Assembly (NCBI RefSeq): GCF_004078635.1
Contig: NZ_RZNB01000005.1
Coordinates: 62,001 to 126,000 of the forward strand
DNA from: Labedella phragmitis
Lineage (GTDB): Bacteria > Actinomycetota > Actinomycetes > Actinomycetales > Microbacteriaceae
Length of the DNA stretch: 64,000 nucleotides
Reading direction: 5' to 3'
Shown here: positions 28,283 to 36,793 of the stretch, in pieces
How the letters are laid out: each line of letters begins with the position of its first letter
Numbering within the stretch: position 1 is the first letter of the stretch
The notes under the pieces: generated by a model
Seen by the model: only the letters and a program-made list of their open reading frames with translations
Told to the model about the DNA's origin: nothing
Databases searched by the model: none
Program-made: the position numbers and the translations under genes

Positions 28283-30136
28283 ATGGCCTCCCGGCTCGCG
28301 GACGCCGTCAGTCCCTACCTGCGCGCCCACGCGGACAACCCCGTCGATTGGTGGCCGTGGGGCGAGGAGGCGTTCGCCGAGGCCCGTCGGCGCGACGTAC
28401 CCGTGTTCATCTCCATCGGCTACGCGACGTGTCACTGGTGCCACGTGATGGCCCGGGAGAGCTTCTCGGATCCGGAGATCGCGGAGCTCCTCGGCGACTC
28501 GGTCGTGAGCATCAAGGTCGACCGGGAAGAGCACCCGGGCGTCGACGCCGCCTTCCTCGCGAGCGCGAGCGCCTTCACGAGGAATCTCGGCTGGCCGCTG
28601 TCGGTCTTCACGACGCCTGACGGCGAGGTCTTCTTCGCGGGCACCTACTTCCCGCCGATGGACGTTCAGGGCCACCCGTCGTTCCGTCGGGTCGTCGCCG
28701 CCGTCGTGGACGCCTGGACGAACCGGCGCGATCAGGCCGTGGCGACCGGAGCGGCCGTCGCGAACGCGGTGCGGGCGAGCATGCCCGTGCGCGACGCGTC
28801 GTCTGCGCTCCCCGATCGCGAACAGCTCGACCGCGCGATCGACCTCATGCGCTCGGCCGAGGACCGCGCCAACGGTGGTTTCGGCGGTGCTCCGAAATTC
28901 CCCGTCGCACCGGCGCTGCTCTTCCTCCTCGAGGCGGGCGGAGACGATGTCGCCGCCCGGACCCTCGAGGCGATGGCGCGCTCCGACCTCCGCGACCCCG
29001 TGGAGGGCGGCTTCTTCCGGTACGCGACGGAGGTCGACTGGTCGGTCCCGCACTACGAGCGCATGCTCTACGACAACGCCCTGCTCCTCGACGCCTACAC
29101 GCTCGTCTGGCGACACGATCGCTCACGGGCGTGGGCCGCGGAGGCTGCAGCAGGCGCCGCCCGGTTCCTCACCGAGACGATGCGCATCCCCGGGAGCGGT
29201 TTCGCGAGCGCGCAGGATTCCGAGAGCACCGTCAGGGGCGAGCGCTCGGAGGGCGGCTACTACGCCCTGACGGCGGCGGAGCGCCGGGCCGAGGAACCAC
29301 CGGCGCTCGACCGCAAGGTCCTCACGGGGTGGAACGGCCTCGCGATCGCCGCACTCGCGCGTGCCGGCGTCGCCTTCGGTTACGCGGCGTGGGTCGACGC
29401 GGCGCTCGCGGCGAGCGACGCGCTCGTCGCTGATCACGTCCGCGCGGATGGCTCCCTCGTCCGCGCGACGCTCGACGGCCGCTCCTCTGACGCCGTCGCG
29501 ACGCTCGAAGATCACGGCATGTTCGCCTCCGGACTGGTCGCGGTCGGCCTCGCCGCCGAGCGGGCCGATCTCGTGGCCGCAGGGCGACGCATCCTCGACG
29601 CCGTGCTCGACTCCGATGGCGGGTTCCACGAGCCCGGTGGCGGGGATCCCGTGCTCGTCGCTCGAGGACTCGCTCTCGCCGGCGACCCGTCGGAGGGCGC
29701 CTACCCGTCGGGCCGCAGCGCGTGTGCAGCGGCCGCGTTCGACCTCTTCGTCCTCACGGGGGAGCGGCGCTACCGCGAGGCGGCGGAGGGGGCGGTCGTG
29801 GCCGTCGCCCCGCTCGCCATCTCCTCTCCCGTGTCGTTCGGCACGAGTCTCGCGCTCGCGCATCGACTCGCCTCGGATCTCGTGCAACTGGTCGTGGTGC
29901 GGCCCGACGGACTCGATCGGTCGCGCGACGCGCTCACGGACGTCGTCTCGACCACGACGGCGGCGAGTATCGCCGTCTCCGTATCGGAGTCCACGGCCCG
30001 GCGGCTCGCGGACGACGGGGCCGAGCTCTTCGCCGCACGCACCGCTCGTGGGGACCGCTCGGCGGCCTACATCTGCCGCGACTTCGTCTGCCGGCTGCCG
30101 CTCACGGAGCCGCACGAGGTGGCGGCGGCACTCTGA
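28283..30136 (+). CDS. DUF255 (YyaL-like) thioredoxin-fold/glycosidase-like protein
   Basis: The 617-residue protein has an N-terminal thioredoxin-like DUF255 domain (about 1-160) with Y-L-x-x-H-A-x-N-P-V-D-W, the C-H-W-C-H motif (C50, C53) and K-V-D-R-E-E-H-P. An (alpha/alpha)6-barrel-like region with L-T-G-W-N-G-L and F-P-V-A-P-A-L follows. Family members are often 650-690 residues, so this one is short, mainly between the two domains. In this family the usual second-position S-x-E-K-x-D is replaced by A-R-E-S-F-S-D. Biochemical role unknown. Confidence 0.88.
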   Translation: MASRLADAVSPYLRAHADNPVDWWPWGEEAFAEARRRDVPVFISIGYATCHWCHVMARESFSDPEIAELLGDSVVSIKVDREEHPGVDAAFLASASAFTRNLGWPLSVFTTPDGEVFFAGTYFPPMDVQGHPSFRRVVAAVVDAWTNRRDQAVATGAAVANAVRASMPVRDASSALPDREQLDRAIDLMRSAEDRANGGFGGAPKFPVAPALLFLLEAGGDDVAARTLEAMARSDLRDPVEGGFFRYATEVDWSVPHYERMLYDNALLLDAYTLVWRHDRSRAWAAEAAAGAARFLTETMRIPGSGFASAQDSESTVRGERSEGGYYALTAAERRAEEPPALDRKVLTGWNGLAIAALARAGVAFGYAAWVDAALAASDALVADHVRADGSLVRATLDGRSSDAVATLEDHGMFASGLVAVGLAAERADLVAAGRRILDAVLDSDGGFHEPGGGDPVLVARGLALAGDPSEGAYPSGRSACAAAAFDLFVLTGERRYREAAEGAVVAVAPLAISSPVSFGTSLALAHRLASDLVQLVVVRPDGLDRSRDALTDVVSTTTAASIAVSVSESTARRLADDGAELFAARTARGDRSAAYICRDFVCRLPLTEPHEVAAAL

Positions 30137-30213
30137 GCGACAGCGTCGTCATCGCGCGCGCTCGCGGGTCGGAGCGGGGACGAGCGGCTTGTAGGCTCGA
30201 TGAGGAGGCGACC

Positions 30214-31002
30214 ATGGCGATGAACGGCACACACGCGAGCGAGAACGGCTCGCTCACGGTGGCGTTCGTCCGCGGTGTTCTCCCGGGCAAGTGGCAGCGG
30301 ATCTGGAACGGTCGTCACCCGAGGGACCCTCTCGAGCTCGTGCCGACGGAGCAGGGCGCGCAGCTCGCGCCGCTCCTCGACGGTCGCGCCGACATGGCTT
30401 TCGTGCGCCTCCCGCTCGACGAGGCGATCGATGACGATCTCCTCCACGTCATCCCGCTCTACGAGGAGATGACGGTCGTACTCGCCTCCGCCGACCACGA
30501 CGTCGCGGCGGCGGAGGAACTCTCGGCCGGCGACATCGCCGACGAGCTCGTGCACCCGACAGACGATTCCCTCCTCGACACGATCGAGGTCGTGAGAGCC
30601 GGGGTCGGGCTCCTCGTCCTGCCGCAGTCCGTCGCTCGTCTCGCGGGCGGCAAGGGGCTCGAATGGCGCCCGCTCGTCGGTGCGGCTCCGTCGCGCATCG
30701 CCCTCGCGTGGCCGCGTCCCGTCGACGGCGCCGACGCTGCGCTCGTCGACGACCTCGAGGACTTCGTCGGTGTCGTGCGCGGCCGGGGCGAGAACAGCTC
30801 GCGCGGACGCACCGATCAGGCCGGCGAGGAGAAGCGATCGGCCGAGAAGCGGGCGGAAGAGAAGCGGGCAGCGGAGAAGCGAACGGCGGACAAGCGCAAG
30901 AACGCGGCGGGCGCGGCGGGCGGACGTGTGCGCGGCGCCGGATCCCGCTCGACGACGGGCCGGGGGAGAGGGTCCCGCAACGGACGATCGGGTCGTCGAT
31001 GA
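30214..31002 (+). CDS. LysR-type effector domain without HTH, basic C-terminal tail
   Basis: Residues about 10-190 match the substrate-binding fold of LysR-type regulators: V-A-F-V-R-G-V at the start, R-A-D-M-A-F-V-R-L-P, Y-E-E-M-T-V-V-L-A and G-V-G-L-L-V-L-P-Q-S-V-A-R. The N-terminal HTH of LysR proteins is absent. Instead a C-terminal tail of about 70 residues is built of K-R-S-A-E-K-R-A-E-E-K-R repeats and then a Gly/Arg/Ser-rich end. The tail could bind nucleic acid or a partner. ATG preceded by AGGAGG. Overlaps the next gene by ATGA. Role uncertain. Confidence 0.75.
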   Translation: MAMNGTHASENGSLTVAFVRGVLPGKWQRIWNGRHPRDPLELVPTEQGAQLAPLLDGRADMAFVRLPLDEAIDDDLLHVIPLYEEMTVVLASADHDVAAAEELSAGDIADELVHPTDDSLLDTIEVVRAGVGLLVLPQSVARLAGGKGLEWRPLVGAAPSRIALAWPRPVDGADAALVDDLEDFVGVVRGRGENSSRGRTDQAGEEKRSAEKRAEEKRAAEKRTADKRKNAAGAAGGRVRGAGSRSTTGRGRGSRNGRSGRR

Positions 31003-31853
31003 GGCGAGCGGTGTTCACCTCGGTCGCTCTCGCGGCCCTGCTCGCGACGGGGCTCGCGGCGTGCGGGACCACGACGGACCCCGTCGACGACCTCGGGGCG
31101 ACCCACGCTCCCGATGTCACCGCGGAAGCGAGCGCGTTCCCCGTCGGTGCGGGTGTCGACTATCAGCTCGGCGGGTCCTACCCGCCGGCCGAGGGCGTCG
31201 ACATCGTCGCTCGGGACAGCACGGAGGCTCCCGCAGACGGCCTGTGGTCGATCTGCTACGTCAACGGCTTCCAGTCTCAGCCGGGCGCCGACGAGTGGCT
31301 CGCCGATCGCCCGGAACTCGTCGTCCACGTGGACGGCGTGCCGCTCGTCGACCCGAACTGGCCGGACGAGTTCGTCCTCGACACGTCGACGCCGGCCGAC
31401 CGACTCGCGATCATGGGCGTGATCGGTCCCATCATCGACGGCTGTGCGGATGCGGGCTTCGATGCCGTCGAGATCGACAACCTCGACAGCTTCACACGTT
31501 CCGCCGACCAGCTCACCGTCGCGGACAACTTCGCGCTCGCCGCGCTCTACGTCGAGCGGGCGCACGACCGCGGTCTCGCGATCGGCCAGAAGAACGCCGC
31601 GGAACTCTCGCCGGAGGCTCACGACGAGGTGGGCTTCGATTTCGCCGTCGCCGAGGAGTGCCATCGGTTCGCCGAGTGTGCGTCGTACACGGACGTGTAC
31701 GGTGACGCCGTCGTCGACATCGAGTACGACGACGACCTGCGGGGGACGTTCGCCGACGTGTGCGCCGACCCGGCGACGCCGAGGTCGACGGTGCTGCGCG
31801 ATCGCGACCTCGTCCCGGCGGGGGAGCCGGGCTACGTCTTCGAACGGTGCTGA
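30999..31853 (+). CDS. GH114-like lipoprotein
   Basis: The 284-residue exported lipoprotein has its lipobox L-A-A-C at C22. The mature part is a TIM-barrel of the endo-alpha-1,4-polygalactosaminidase-like family (GH114): W-x-I-C-Y-V-N, L-D-T-S-T-P, G-F-D-A-V-E-I-D-N-L-D-S and I-G-Q-K-N-A-A-E-L. Several cysteines (C-x-x-F-A-E-C) probably form disulphides. It would cleave galactosamine-containing exopolysaccharide at the cell surface; the substrate is inferred from the family only. Coupled to the LysR-like gene by ATGA overlap. Confidence 0.85.
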   Translation: MRRAVFTSVALAALLATGLAACGTTTDPVDDLGATHAPDVTAEASAFPVGAGVDYQLGGSYPPAEGVDIVARDSTEAPADGLWSICYVNGFQSQPGADEWLADRPELVVHVDGVPLVDPNWPDEFVLDTSTPADRLAIMGVIGPIIDGCADAGFDAVEIDNLDSFTRSADQLTVADNFALAALYVERAHDRGLAIGQKNAAELSPEAHDEVGFDFAVAEECHRFAECASYTDVYGDAVVDIEYDDDLRGTFADVCADPATPRSTVLRDRDLVPAGEPGYVFERC

Positions 31854-31909
31854 CCGCGGTCTGACGAGCGGGAGGGTGACGTCCCGGCTCGGTCCTGACG
31901 CGGTGTCGT

Positions 31910-32350
31910 TCAGCCGCCGAGTCCCGAGACCACCTTCGCGACGCGGCGTGCTCGCGTCTCGGCGACGGTGGTCCCCGCGACCGAGGTGACGTGCGCCTTA
32001 CGTGCACTCGGCGAGAGCGCGTCGAAGGCGGCCCGGACACCGGCCGCATCGAGCGCGGTCGCGAGGTCGTCCGGCACCGCGACGGTGCGCGGCGCCGTGT
32101 CGAGGTCGAGCGCCACCTGCACCTCGTCACCGGTCGTCATCCCGGCGGCCTCTCGGTGCTCTGCGGACACCGGGATGAGGAAACGGCCGCCCATGACGCC
32201 GATCGTGCTCCGGTAGGTATACCCGCCGAGGGAGACCGTCACGGCGGGACGCTTGCCGCCCCCGAGCGATTCCAGGACGCGCGGCGGCACCTCGATACCC
32301 GTCGCTGTCTTCCCGGCGAGTTCGAGTACCGCGGAGAACGCGACGGTCAT
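31910..32350 (-). CDS. DUF1905/YdeI-type protein
   Basis: The 146-residue protein starts with a DUF1905 beta-barrel (F-x-A-V-L-E-L, G-I-E-V-P-P-R-V). It ends with the bacteriocin-protection/YdeI-like C-terminal helix pair (F-D-A-L-S-P-S-A-R-K-A-H-V, A-E-T-R-A-R-R-V). These are widespread small cytosolic proteins of unknown role. The ATG at 32350 lies 37 bases after the stop of the upstream CoA-binding gene, so it could be part of that operon. Confidence 0.82.
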   Translation of the reverse strand: MTVAFSAVLELAGKTATGIEVPPRVLESLGGGKRPAVTVSLGGYTYRSTIGVMGGRFLIPVSAEHREAAGMTTGDEVQVALDLDTAPRTVAVPDDLATALDAAGVRAAFDALSPSARKAHVTSVAGTTVAETRARRVAKVVSGLGG

Positions 32351-32387
32351 CGTCGACCCTTCGTCGTGGACGGGAGCGTGCTGGAGA

Positions 32388-32954
32388 CTAGCGCAACTGC
32401 TTCTTCGCCGAGATCTGGCCCGTGTCGAAGCCGAGCAGGTGCAGGCCGCCGTGGAAGCGGGCGTGCTCGACCTTGATGCAGCGGTCCATGACAACGGTGA
32501 GGCCCTTCGCCTCCGCGTCGTGAGCGGCCTCCTCGTTCCAGATGCCGAGCTGGACCCAGATCGTCTGGGCGCCGATCGCGACGACGTCGTCGACGACCGC
32601 GGGAATGTCGGACGGCTTCCGGAACACGTCGACGATGTCGGGGACCTCGGGAAGCGAGGCCAGGTCCGGGTAGGCCTTCTGACCGAGGATCTCGTCGGCA
32701 TTGGGATTGACGAAGTAGACGCGGTAGTCCGAGGACTGCAGTAGATAGGTGCCGACGAAGTAGCTCGATCGCGTGGGATTCGGGGACGCGCCGACGATCG
32801 CGACGGACTTCGCGTCGCGGAGGATCCGGAGGCGCTGCTTCGCGTCGGGACCCGACCACGTGCGCTGGGTCTTCAGGAGCTTCGCGAGCGGCGAGCTCGC
32901 GGGCAGCTCGCACGTGAGGCCGTTCTGCAGTCGCGTCTCGACGAGGTCGGTCAT
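32388..32954 (-). CDS. CoA-binding domain protein (YccU-like)
   Basis: The 188-residue Rossmann-fold protein has V-A-I-V-G-A-S-P-N-P-x-R-x-S-Y-F-V (nucleotide loop), F-V-N-P-N-A-D-E-I-L-G, V-D-I-V-D-V-F-R-K and W-V-Q-L-G-I-W-N-E-E-A. This is the CoA-binding domain shared with succinyl-CoA synthetase alpha. It starts two bases after the sulfhydrylase stop, so it is co-transcribed. The pairing with an O-acetylhomoserine sulfhydrylase recurs in Actinobacteria (recalled), hinting at a CoA- or acyl-CoA-linked role in sulfur assimilation. Confidence 0.88.
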   Translation of the reverse strand: MTDLVETRLQNGLTCELPASSPLAKLLKTQRTWSGPDAKQRLRILRDAKSVAIVGASPNPTRSSYFVGTYLLQSSDYRVYFVNPNADEILGQKAYPDLASLPEVPDIVDVFRKPSDIPAVVDDVVAIGAQTIWVQLGIWNEEAAHDAEAKGLTVVMDRCIKVEHARFHGGLHLLGFDTGQISAKKQLR

Positions 32955-32956
32955 GG

Positions 32957-34246
32957 TCACACCTCCACAGCGGCGGCGAGCGCCTGATCGAGATCGTCGA
33001 TGATGTCCTCGGGGTCTTCGATCCCCACGCTCAAGCGTACGACTCCGGGCAGGACGCCCGCGTCGACGAGCTGCTGCTCGGAGAGCTGGGCGTGCGTCGT
33101 GGAGGCCGGGTGGATGATGAGCGTCTTGGCGTCGCCGATGTTTGCGAGGTGGCTCGCGAGGTTGACCGACTCGATGAGCTTCTGGCCGACCGCTCGACCG
33201 CCCTTCACGACGAAGCTGAAGACGGAACCCGGTCCGAGCGGCAGGTACTTGTTCGCCCGATCGTGGTGCGGGTGTCCCGGCAGCCCCGCCCAGAACACGC
33301 CGTCGACGCGGGGGTCGTCCGCGAGCCACTCGGCGACGATGCGCGCGTTCTCGACGTGGGCGCGCATCCGGAAGGGCAGCGTCTCGATGCCCTGGGCGAG
33401 CGTCGCGGCGGACTGCGCCGAGAGCGACGGCCCGATGTCGCGCAACTGCTCCGCCCGCAGCCGCGTGAGGAAGGCGTATTCGCCGAAGTTGCCGGACCAC
33501 TGGAGTCCGCCGTACGACGGCACGGGCTCGGTGAAGAGCGGGAACTTCGGGGAGTCCCATTCGAAGCGACCGGACTCGACGACGACGCCGCCGAGCGTCG
33601 TGCCGTGACCGCCGAGGAACTTCGTGGCGGAGTGGGTGACGACGTCGGCCCCCCATTCGATCGGCCGATTGAGGAAGGGCGTCGCGATCGTCGAGTCGAT
33701 GATGAGGGGAATGCCGTGAGCGTGCGCCACGTCGGCGAGGCCCTCGATGTCGGCGATCTCCCCCGAGGGGTTCGCGACCGTCTCGGCGAAGACGAGCTTC
33801 GTGCGCTCGGTGATGGCCGCCGCGTAGTCGGCCGGCTCGGAGCTGCGTACGAAGGTCGTCTCGACGCCGAACCGGCGGAGGGTCACGTCGAGCTGGGTGA
33901 TGGAGCCGCCGTAGAGGTTGGCGGAGGCGACGATGTGGTCGCCGGCTCCGACGAGGCTCGCGAAGGTGATGTACTGCGCGGCGAGTCCCGTCGCCGTCGC
34001 CACGGCACCGAGGCCGCCTTCGAGGCTCGCGACGCGCTCCTCGAAGCTCGCGACGGTCGGGTTCGCGAGGCGGGAGTAGATGTTGCCGTACTTCTGCAGC
34101 GCGAAGCGCGCGGCGGCGTCGGCCGTGTCGTCGAACACGAAGGCCGTCGACTGGTAGATCGGCAGGGCCCGTGAGCCCGTGACGGCGTCCGGGATGTTGC
34201 CGGCGTGGATTGCCCTCGTGCGGAAGCCGTACTCGCGATCTGCCAT
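32957..34246 (-). CDS. metY: O-acetylhomoserine sulfhydrylase
   Basis: A 429-residue PLP enzyme of the Cys/Met metabolism family. It replaces the acetoxy group of O-acetyl-L-homoserine (or serine) with sulfide to make homocysteine. PLP lysine K209 lies in T-H-S-A-T-K-F-L-G-G-H-G. Y-S-R-L-x-N-P-T near residue 58 binds the cofactor phosphate, and H-P-A-S-T-T-H near the C-terminus marks the MetY rather than MetB branch. First gene of the pair with the CoA-binding protein. Confidence 0.93.
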   Translation of the reverse strand: MADREYGFRTRAIHAGNIPDAVTGSRALPIYQSTAFVFDDTADAAARFALQKYGNIYSRLANPTVASFEERVASLEGGLGAVATATGLAAQYITFASLVGAGDHIVASANLYGGSITQLDVTLRRFGVETTFVRSSEPADYAAAITERTKLVFAETVANPSGEIADIEGLADVAHAHGIPLIIDSTIATPFLNRPIEWGADVVTHSATKFLGGHGTTLGGVVVESGRFEWDSPKFPLFTEPVPSYGGLQWSGNFGEYAFLTRLRAEQLRDIGPSLSAQSAATLAQGIETLPFRMRAHVENARIVAEWLADDPRVDGVFWAGLPGHPHHDRANKYLPLGPGSVFSFVVKGGRAVGQKLIESVNLASHLANIGDAKTLIIHPASTTHAQLSEQQLVDAGVLPGVVRLSVGIEDPEDIIDDLDQALAAAVEV

Positions 34247-34319
34247 GCGTCCAACGCTAGTGCGGACCCCCGGCCCCGGAACCGGCCGCCGTAACGCGAG
34301 GTCACATCGTGCGCAGGCG

Positions 34320-34348
34320 TCGACCAGGGTGCCGTGTCACACTATCTT
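34320..34348 (+). promoter_or_regulatory. Promoter of the guanidine riboswitch-gdx unit
   Basis: TCGACC (34320-34325) as -35, a 17-base spacer, and TATCTT (34343-34348) as -10. Predicted start near 34355, about a dozen bases before the riboswitch. Confidence 0.5.
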
Positions 34349-34367
34349 CAGCCGCTCGACCGCGGCT

Positions 34368-34409
34368 CCGGACGAGGGCGCAGTACCCGGGCAGCGACAA
34401 GACTGACGC
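34368..34409 (+). promoter_or_regulatory. Guanidine-III riboswitch (ykkC-III)
   Basis: The 42-nt element closely follows the ykkC-III consensus: CCGGACGAGG, then GTACCCGG, then CAGCGACAAGAC. P1 forms between CCGG at 34368-34371 and 34387-34390. The pseudoknot forms between GCGCAGT (34378-34384) and ACTG (34402-34405) plus CGC (34407-34409), with one bulged A. GAAGGAG of the downstream gene follows at 34413-34419, so guanidinium binding should gate translation of the guanidinium exporter. Confidence 0.88.
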
Positions 34410-34426
34410 TTCGAAGGAGCATCGTC

Positions 34427-34750
34427 ATGTCGTGGATCGTCCTCATCCTGTCCGGAGTCCTCGAGGCCGTGTGGGCCACGGCCCTCGGCAAGTCGGAGGG
34501 TTTCTCGAAGCTCGTCCCGTCGATCGTGTTCGGCGTCGGGCTCGTGCTCAGCATGGGCGGTCTCGCCTGGGCGCTACGCGAGCTGCCCGTCGGCACGGCC
34601 TACGCCGTGTGGGTCGGCATCGGCGCGACCATCACGGTGACCTACGCGATGATCACGGGCGACGAACCCGCGAGCCTCGTCAAGATCGTGCTCATCCTCG
34701 GCATCGTCGCGTGCGTCGTCGGACTCAAGCTCGTCTCCGACGCGCACTGA
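34427..34750 (+). CDS. gdx: SMR-family guanidinium exporter (Gdx/SugE type)
   Basis: The 107-residue small multidrug resistance protein has four membrane helices and the essential E13 in S-G-V-L-E-A-V-W-A. The G-L-A-W-A-L-R-E-L-P-V-G-T-A-Y-A-V-W-V-G-I-G-A motif is characteristic of the SugE/Gdx guanidinium branch rather than EmrE drug pumps. Dual-topology dimer expected. The guanidine-III riboswitch directly upstream fixes the substrate assignment. AAGGAG lies eight bases before the ATG. Confidence 0.93.
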   Translation: MSWIVLILSGVLEAVWATALGKSEGFSKLVPSIVFGVGLVLSMGGLAWALRELPVGTAYAVWVGIGATITVTYAMITGDEPASLVKIVLILGIVACVVGLKLVSDAH

Positions 34751-34801
34751 CCTCGCTCACCGGGCGTCTGTTCACACGGCATCAGCGCCGCCGCCCACCG
34801 T

Positions 34802-36259
34802 TCAGGTCGCGTCGGCGCGCACGCGACGGGACCGCATGTCGAGCAGGGCGAAGACGAGGGCGGCGGCGACGAACGCGATCGTGACGATGGTCGCGTTGCG
34901 GTAGGCGTCGTGATAGACGGCGAGGTCGGAGACCTCTCCCGTCTCGGAGTACACCGTGGCGTAGAACGTCGCTGTCGCGGCGGCGAGGCCGACGGCCGTG
35001 CCGATGCGCTGGCCGAGCTGGCCGATCGAGCCCGCCACGCCGCCCGAGGAGACGGGCACGTCGGCGAGCATGAGGGTCTGGTTGGGGGAGATGACCGCTC
35101 CGCCTCCGATACCCGCGATGAGCATGGCGGCGCTCATGGCGAAAGGTGCGACGTCGGGCGGGAGGATCGCGGCGAGGACCGAGTTGGCGGAGAAGCCGAT
35201 GACGACGAGCACGAGCCCCGCGATCACGAGCGATCGGCCGTACCGCTCGACGTGCCGACCGCTCCACCAGGAGCTCACGGCGGACGCGAGGGCGAACGGG
35301 ATCGTGATCATTCCGGCGAAGACGGGAGCGAGACCGAGTCCCTGCTGCACGAAGAGCGTGAGGGTCAGGAACGTCGCCGGCATCGCCGCGAAGTAGCTCG
35401 TCCCGATGAGGATCGCGTTGCGGTAACCCGCGATGCGGAAGAGAGAGAAGTCGACGACGGGCGTCTGTCCCCGGCGTGCGTAGCGTCCCTCCCACAATGC
35501 GAAGAGACCGCCGAAGACGGCGAAGGCGACGAGCAGCCACCAGCGCGCGGGATCGTCGTCCGGCCCGCCCGTCGTCAGCACGAACGGCAGCATGAGGCCG
35601 AGCACGGCGAGGCCGAGCAGCACGATGCCGACGGGGTCGAGCGAAGCCGTCCCTGCGGCCTTCGGCTGGGTGCGGGGGAGGAGTTTCGCCGCGACCGGAA
35701 GCAGGATGAGCGCGAGCGGCACGTTCATCCAGAAGAGGAGCGTCCACCCGCTCTCGGGTCCGCCGATCGCGATGAGCAGGCCGCCGAGGGTCGGGCCGAA
35801 TGCCGTCGAGAGCCCGATGATCGCCCCGAAGAGGCCGAACGCCCGCCCGCGCTCGGGACCGACGAAGAGCTGCTGGATGAGCCCCAGCACCTGCGGCATG
35901 AGGAGACCGGCCGCCGCTCCCTGGAGGATGCGGGCGATGATGAGCACCGTGCTCGTCGGAGCGATCGCGCACGCGAGGCTCGCCGCGGCGAACGCGGCGA
36001 GGCCGATGAGGAACATGCGCTTGCGGGAGTGCAGGTCGCCGTAGCGACCGGCCGGCACGAGCACGAGTCCGAAGGCGAGAGCGTACCCCGCGACGATGAG
36101 CTGCAGGTCGGTCGGTCCGGCGCCGAGCGCCTCCTCGATCGACGGGAGGCCGACGTTGACCTTCGACAGGTCGAGGATGGTCAGGGAGGCGACGGCGACG
36201 CACGCGGCGAAAGCCCTCCACCGGGTGCGGCGATCCGGGTCGCTCAATTCGTCAGACAT
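34802..36259 (-). CDS. MFS transporter, DHA2 (EmrB/QacA) type
   Basis: The 485-residue transporter has about fourteen predicted helices. It has L-D-x-S-K-V-N-V-G-L-P in helix 1 (motif D1-like), G-R-Y-G-D-L-H-S-R-K-R (motif A) near residue 75 and R-I-L-Q-G-A-A-A-G near 113. It is a proton-driven exporter of drugs or metabolites; the substrate is not inferable. It is unlinked to neighbours by spacing and convergent with the gdx gene. Confidence 0.88.
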   Translation of the reverse strand: MSDELSDPDRRTRWRAFAACVAVASLTILDLSKVNVGLPSIEEALGAGPTDLQLIVAGYALAFGLVLVPAGRYGDLHSRKRMFLIGLAAFAAASLACAIAPTSTVLIIARILQGAAAGLLMPQVLGLIQQLFVGPERGRAFGLFGAIIGLSTAFGPTLGGLLIAIGGPESGWTLLFWMNVPLALILLPVAAKLLPRTQPKAAGTASLDPVGIVLLGLAVLGLMLPFVLTTGGPDDDPARWWLLVAFAVFGGLFALWEGRYARRGQTPVVDFSLFRIAGYRNAILIGTSYFAAMPATFLTLTLFVQQGLGLAPVFAGMITIPFALASAVSSWWSGRHVERYGRSLVIAGLVLVVIGFSANSVLAAILPPDVAPFAMSAAMLIAGIGGGAVISPNQTLMLADVPVSSGGVAGSIGQLGQRIGTAVGLAAATATFYATVYSETGEVSDLAVYHDAYRNATIVTIAFVAAALVFALLDMRSRRVRADAT

Positions 36260-36364
36260 CGCCGTCCAGACTACGTGTTCGGCGGGGTGCTCATCGGGGC
36301 TTGCGGCGCGAGCGCTCCCCGACCCGTGGTCGGATCCCGTCCGCCTCCGTGGCGGCCGACCGGG

Positions 36365-36604
36365 TCAGCAGGGCAGCGCGTCCCGGATGGCGATGGAGGC
36401 GTCCTCGCCCGTCGTCTCGTGATCGGGGCCGCCGGCGCGGGCGTCCGACCCGAGCGAGAGCGCGGGGGCCGACGCTCCCGATTCGATGCGCTTGGCGGAG
36501 GCGTGGACGGCGTCGACACCCGTCGCAGCGATCAGGGCGGCGTTCGAGGCGTCGACACTCGCCCCCGCCATGATCTGAACGCTCCCGTCGGCTCGACGCG
36601 GCGT
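36365..36604 (-). pseudogene. cutC: C-terminal remnant of copper homeostasis protein CutC
   Basis: The minus frame ending at 36365 reads V-Q-I-M-A-G-A-S-V-D-A-S-N-A-A-L-I-A-A-T-G-V-D-A-V-H-A-S-A-K, the last beta/alpha units of the CutC TIM barrel, followed by a short tail and stop. Roughly the first 150 residues are missing: homology stops abruptly near 36604, where a ROK-type fragment begins on the opposite strand. No start or RBS serves it. A decayed gene, not functional. Confidence 0.65.
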
Positions 36605-36605
36605 C

Positions 36606-36793
36606 ACGATATCCGACCTCGTCGGGGACCTCGTCGCGACGGGGCTCGTCGTCGAGCACGGCACGCAGGCGCCGAGCGGCCGGGGGAAGCCCGGTGTCCT
36701 CGCGTCGACGTCGACCGCGGAGGGCTCCACGTCGTCGCGATCGACCTGTCGCGACCCGACGGCTACGTCGGCGCCGTGTACAAGCTGCTCTAG
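36606..36793 (+). pseudogene. Remnant of a ROK-family regulator, frameshifted
   Basis: One frame from 36606 reads T-I-S-D-L-V-G-D-L-V-A-T-G-L-V-V-E-H-G with S-G-R-G-K-P-G-V, the wing and linker of a ROK repressor HTH. Near 36705 the match jumps to another frame: V-D-V-D-R-G-G-L-H-V-V-A-I-D-L-S-R-P-D-G-Y-V-G-A, the start of the ROK domain, ending at a stop at 36791-36793. The first half of the HTH and almost all of the sugar-kinase-like domain are missing. Confidence 0.6.

Noticed and set aside
34910-36793. 627-codon plus-strand frame across the MFS gene and the pseudogene region
   Set aside because: Mostly antisense to the DHA2 transporter. Only its last 30 or so codons match the ROK remnant, which was annotated separately.
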